From the NCBI GenBank assembly GCA_963744345.1, contig CAVUTD010000024.1, positions 186,001 to 250,000 on the forward strand: DNA of 64,000 nucleotides, in the 5' to 3' direction. Source of the stretch: DASTFP01 sp963744345 (lineage in GTDB: Bacteria; Verrucomicrobiota; Verrucomicrobiia; Chthoniobacterales; Terrimicrobiaceae). This document shows, piece after piece, positions 58,165 through 64,000 of this stretch (the first letter of the stretch is position 1; every line of letters begins with the position of its first letter). Made by a program: the position numbers and the translations under genes. Below the pieces are notes generated by a model that searched no databases, was not told the origin of the DNA, and saw only the letters and a list, made by a program, of their open reading frames with translations.

Positions 58165-64000
<5,836 letters not shown>

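Overview
The window looks like chromosomal DNA of a fairly GC-rich Gram-negative bacterium. I think Verrucomicrobiota (Spartobacteria-like soil lineage) is most likely, from the style of the housekeeping proteins, a bactofilin paired with a zinc-ribbon bactofilin, and several coiled-coil or secreted proteins I cannot place. That is an impression; no rRNA or tRNA gene was seen to support it.

The left part (1 to about 24 kb) is core metabolism and envelope genes. Reading left to right these are a secreted protein cut by the window edge, nadB, panC and secG (minus strand), then accB-accC, ilvN-ilvC, a lipoamide-dehydrogenase-like flavoprotein and two bactofilins (plus strand). A TPR membrane protein and cysK follow. 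A small accessory group comes next: a cupin, two biuret-hydrolase-like cysteine hydrolases and an NCS2-type permease. After it lie a 2-oxoacid dehydrogenase operon (E1alpha, E1beta, E2) with three frameshifts, two coiled-coil membrane proteins, an RlmI-like methyltransferase, acpP with a clear terminator, two secreted unknowns and an M23 peptidase.

The right part (24.1 to 64.0 kb) is one minus-strand hybrid NRPS-PKS gene cluster whose start lies beyond the right edge. Most neighbouring genes overlap by 4 to 8 bases or abut. In order of transcription: NRPS (partial A with N-methyltransferase, T, C, A-Thr, T); glycosyltransferase; PKS (KS, AT, KR interrupted by a C-methyltransferase, DH, ER, ACP); NRPS (docking, C, A-Gly, T); NRPS (C, A-aromatic, T); NRPS (C, A-Val, T, E, C, A-Dab, T, C); NRPS (A interrupted by a methyltransferase, T, TE); a diaminobutyrate aminotransferase; a DUF697 protein; a cyclic-peptide-type ABC exporter; and an SPFH protein. 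Substrates were read from the ten specificity positions aligned by eye to GrsA. Collinear reading predicts ...(N-Me basic residue)-Thr-(C-methylated, fully reduced malonate unit)-Gly-aromatic-D-Val-Dab-(methylated Val/Ile), released by a thioesterase and possibly glycosylated. The aminotransferase would supply the Dab and the ABC protein would export the product.

Six reading-frame breaks, all explained by one extra base, lie in E2 (~16335), E1alpha (~18362, ~18627), an NRPS C domain region (~41019, ~41785) and the PKS ER (~50520). Protein homology continues without loss across each. Because all are single-base insertions outside long homopolymers, sequencing error is at least as likely as gene decay.
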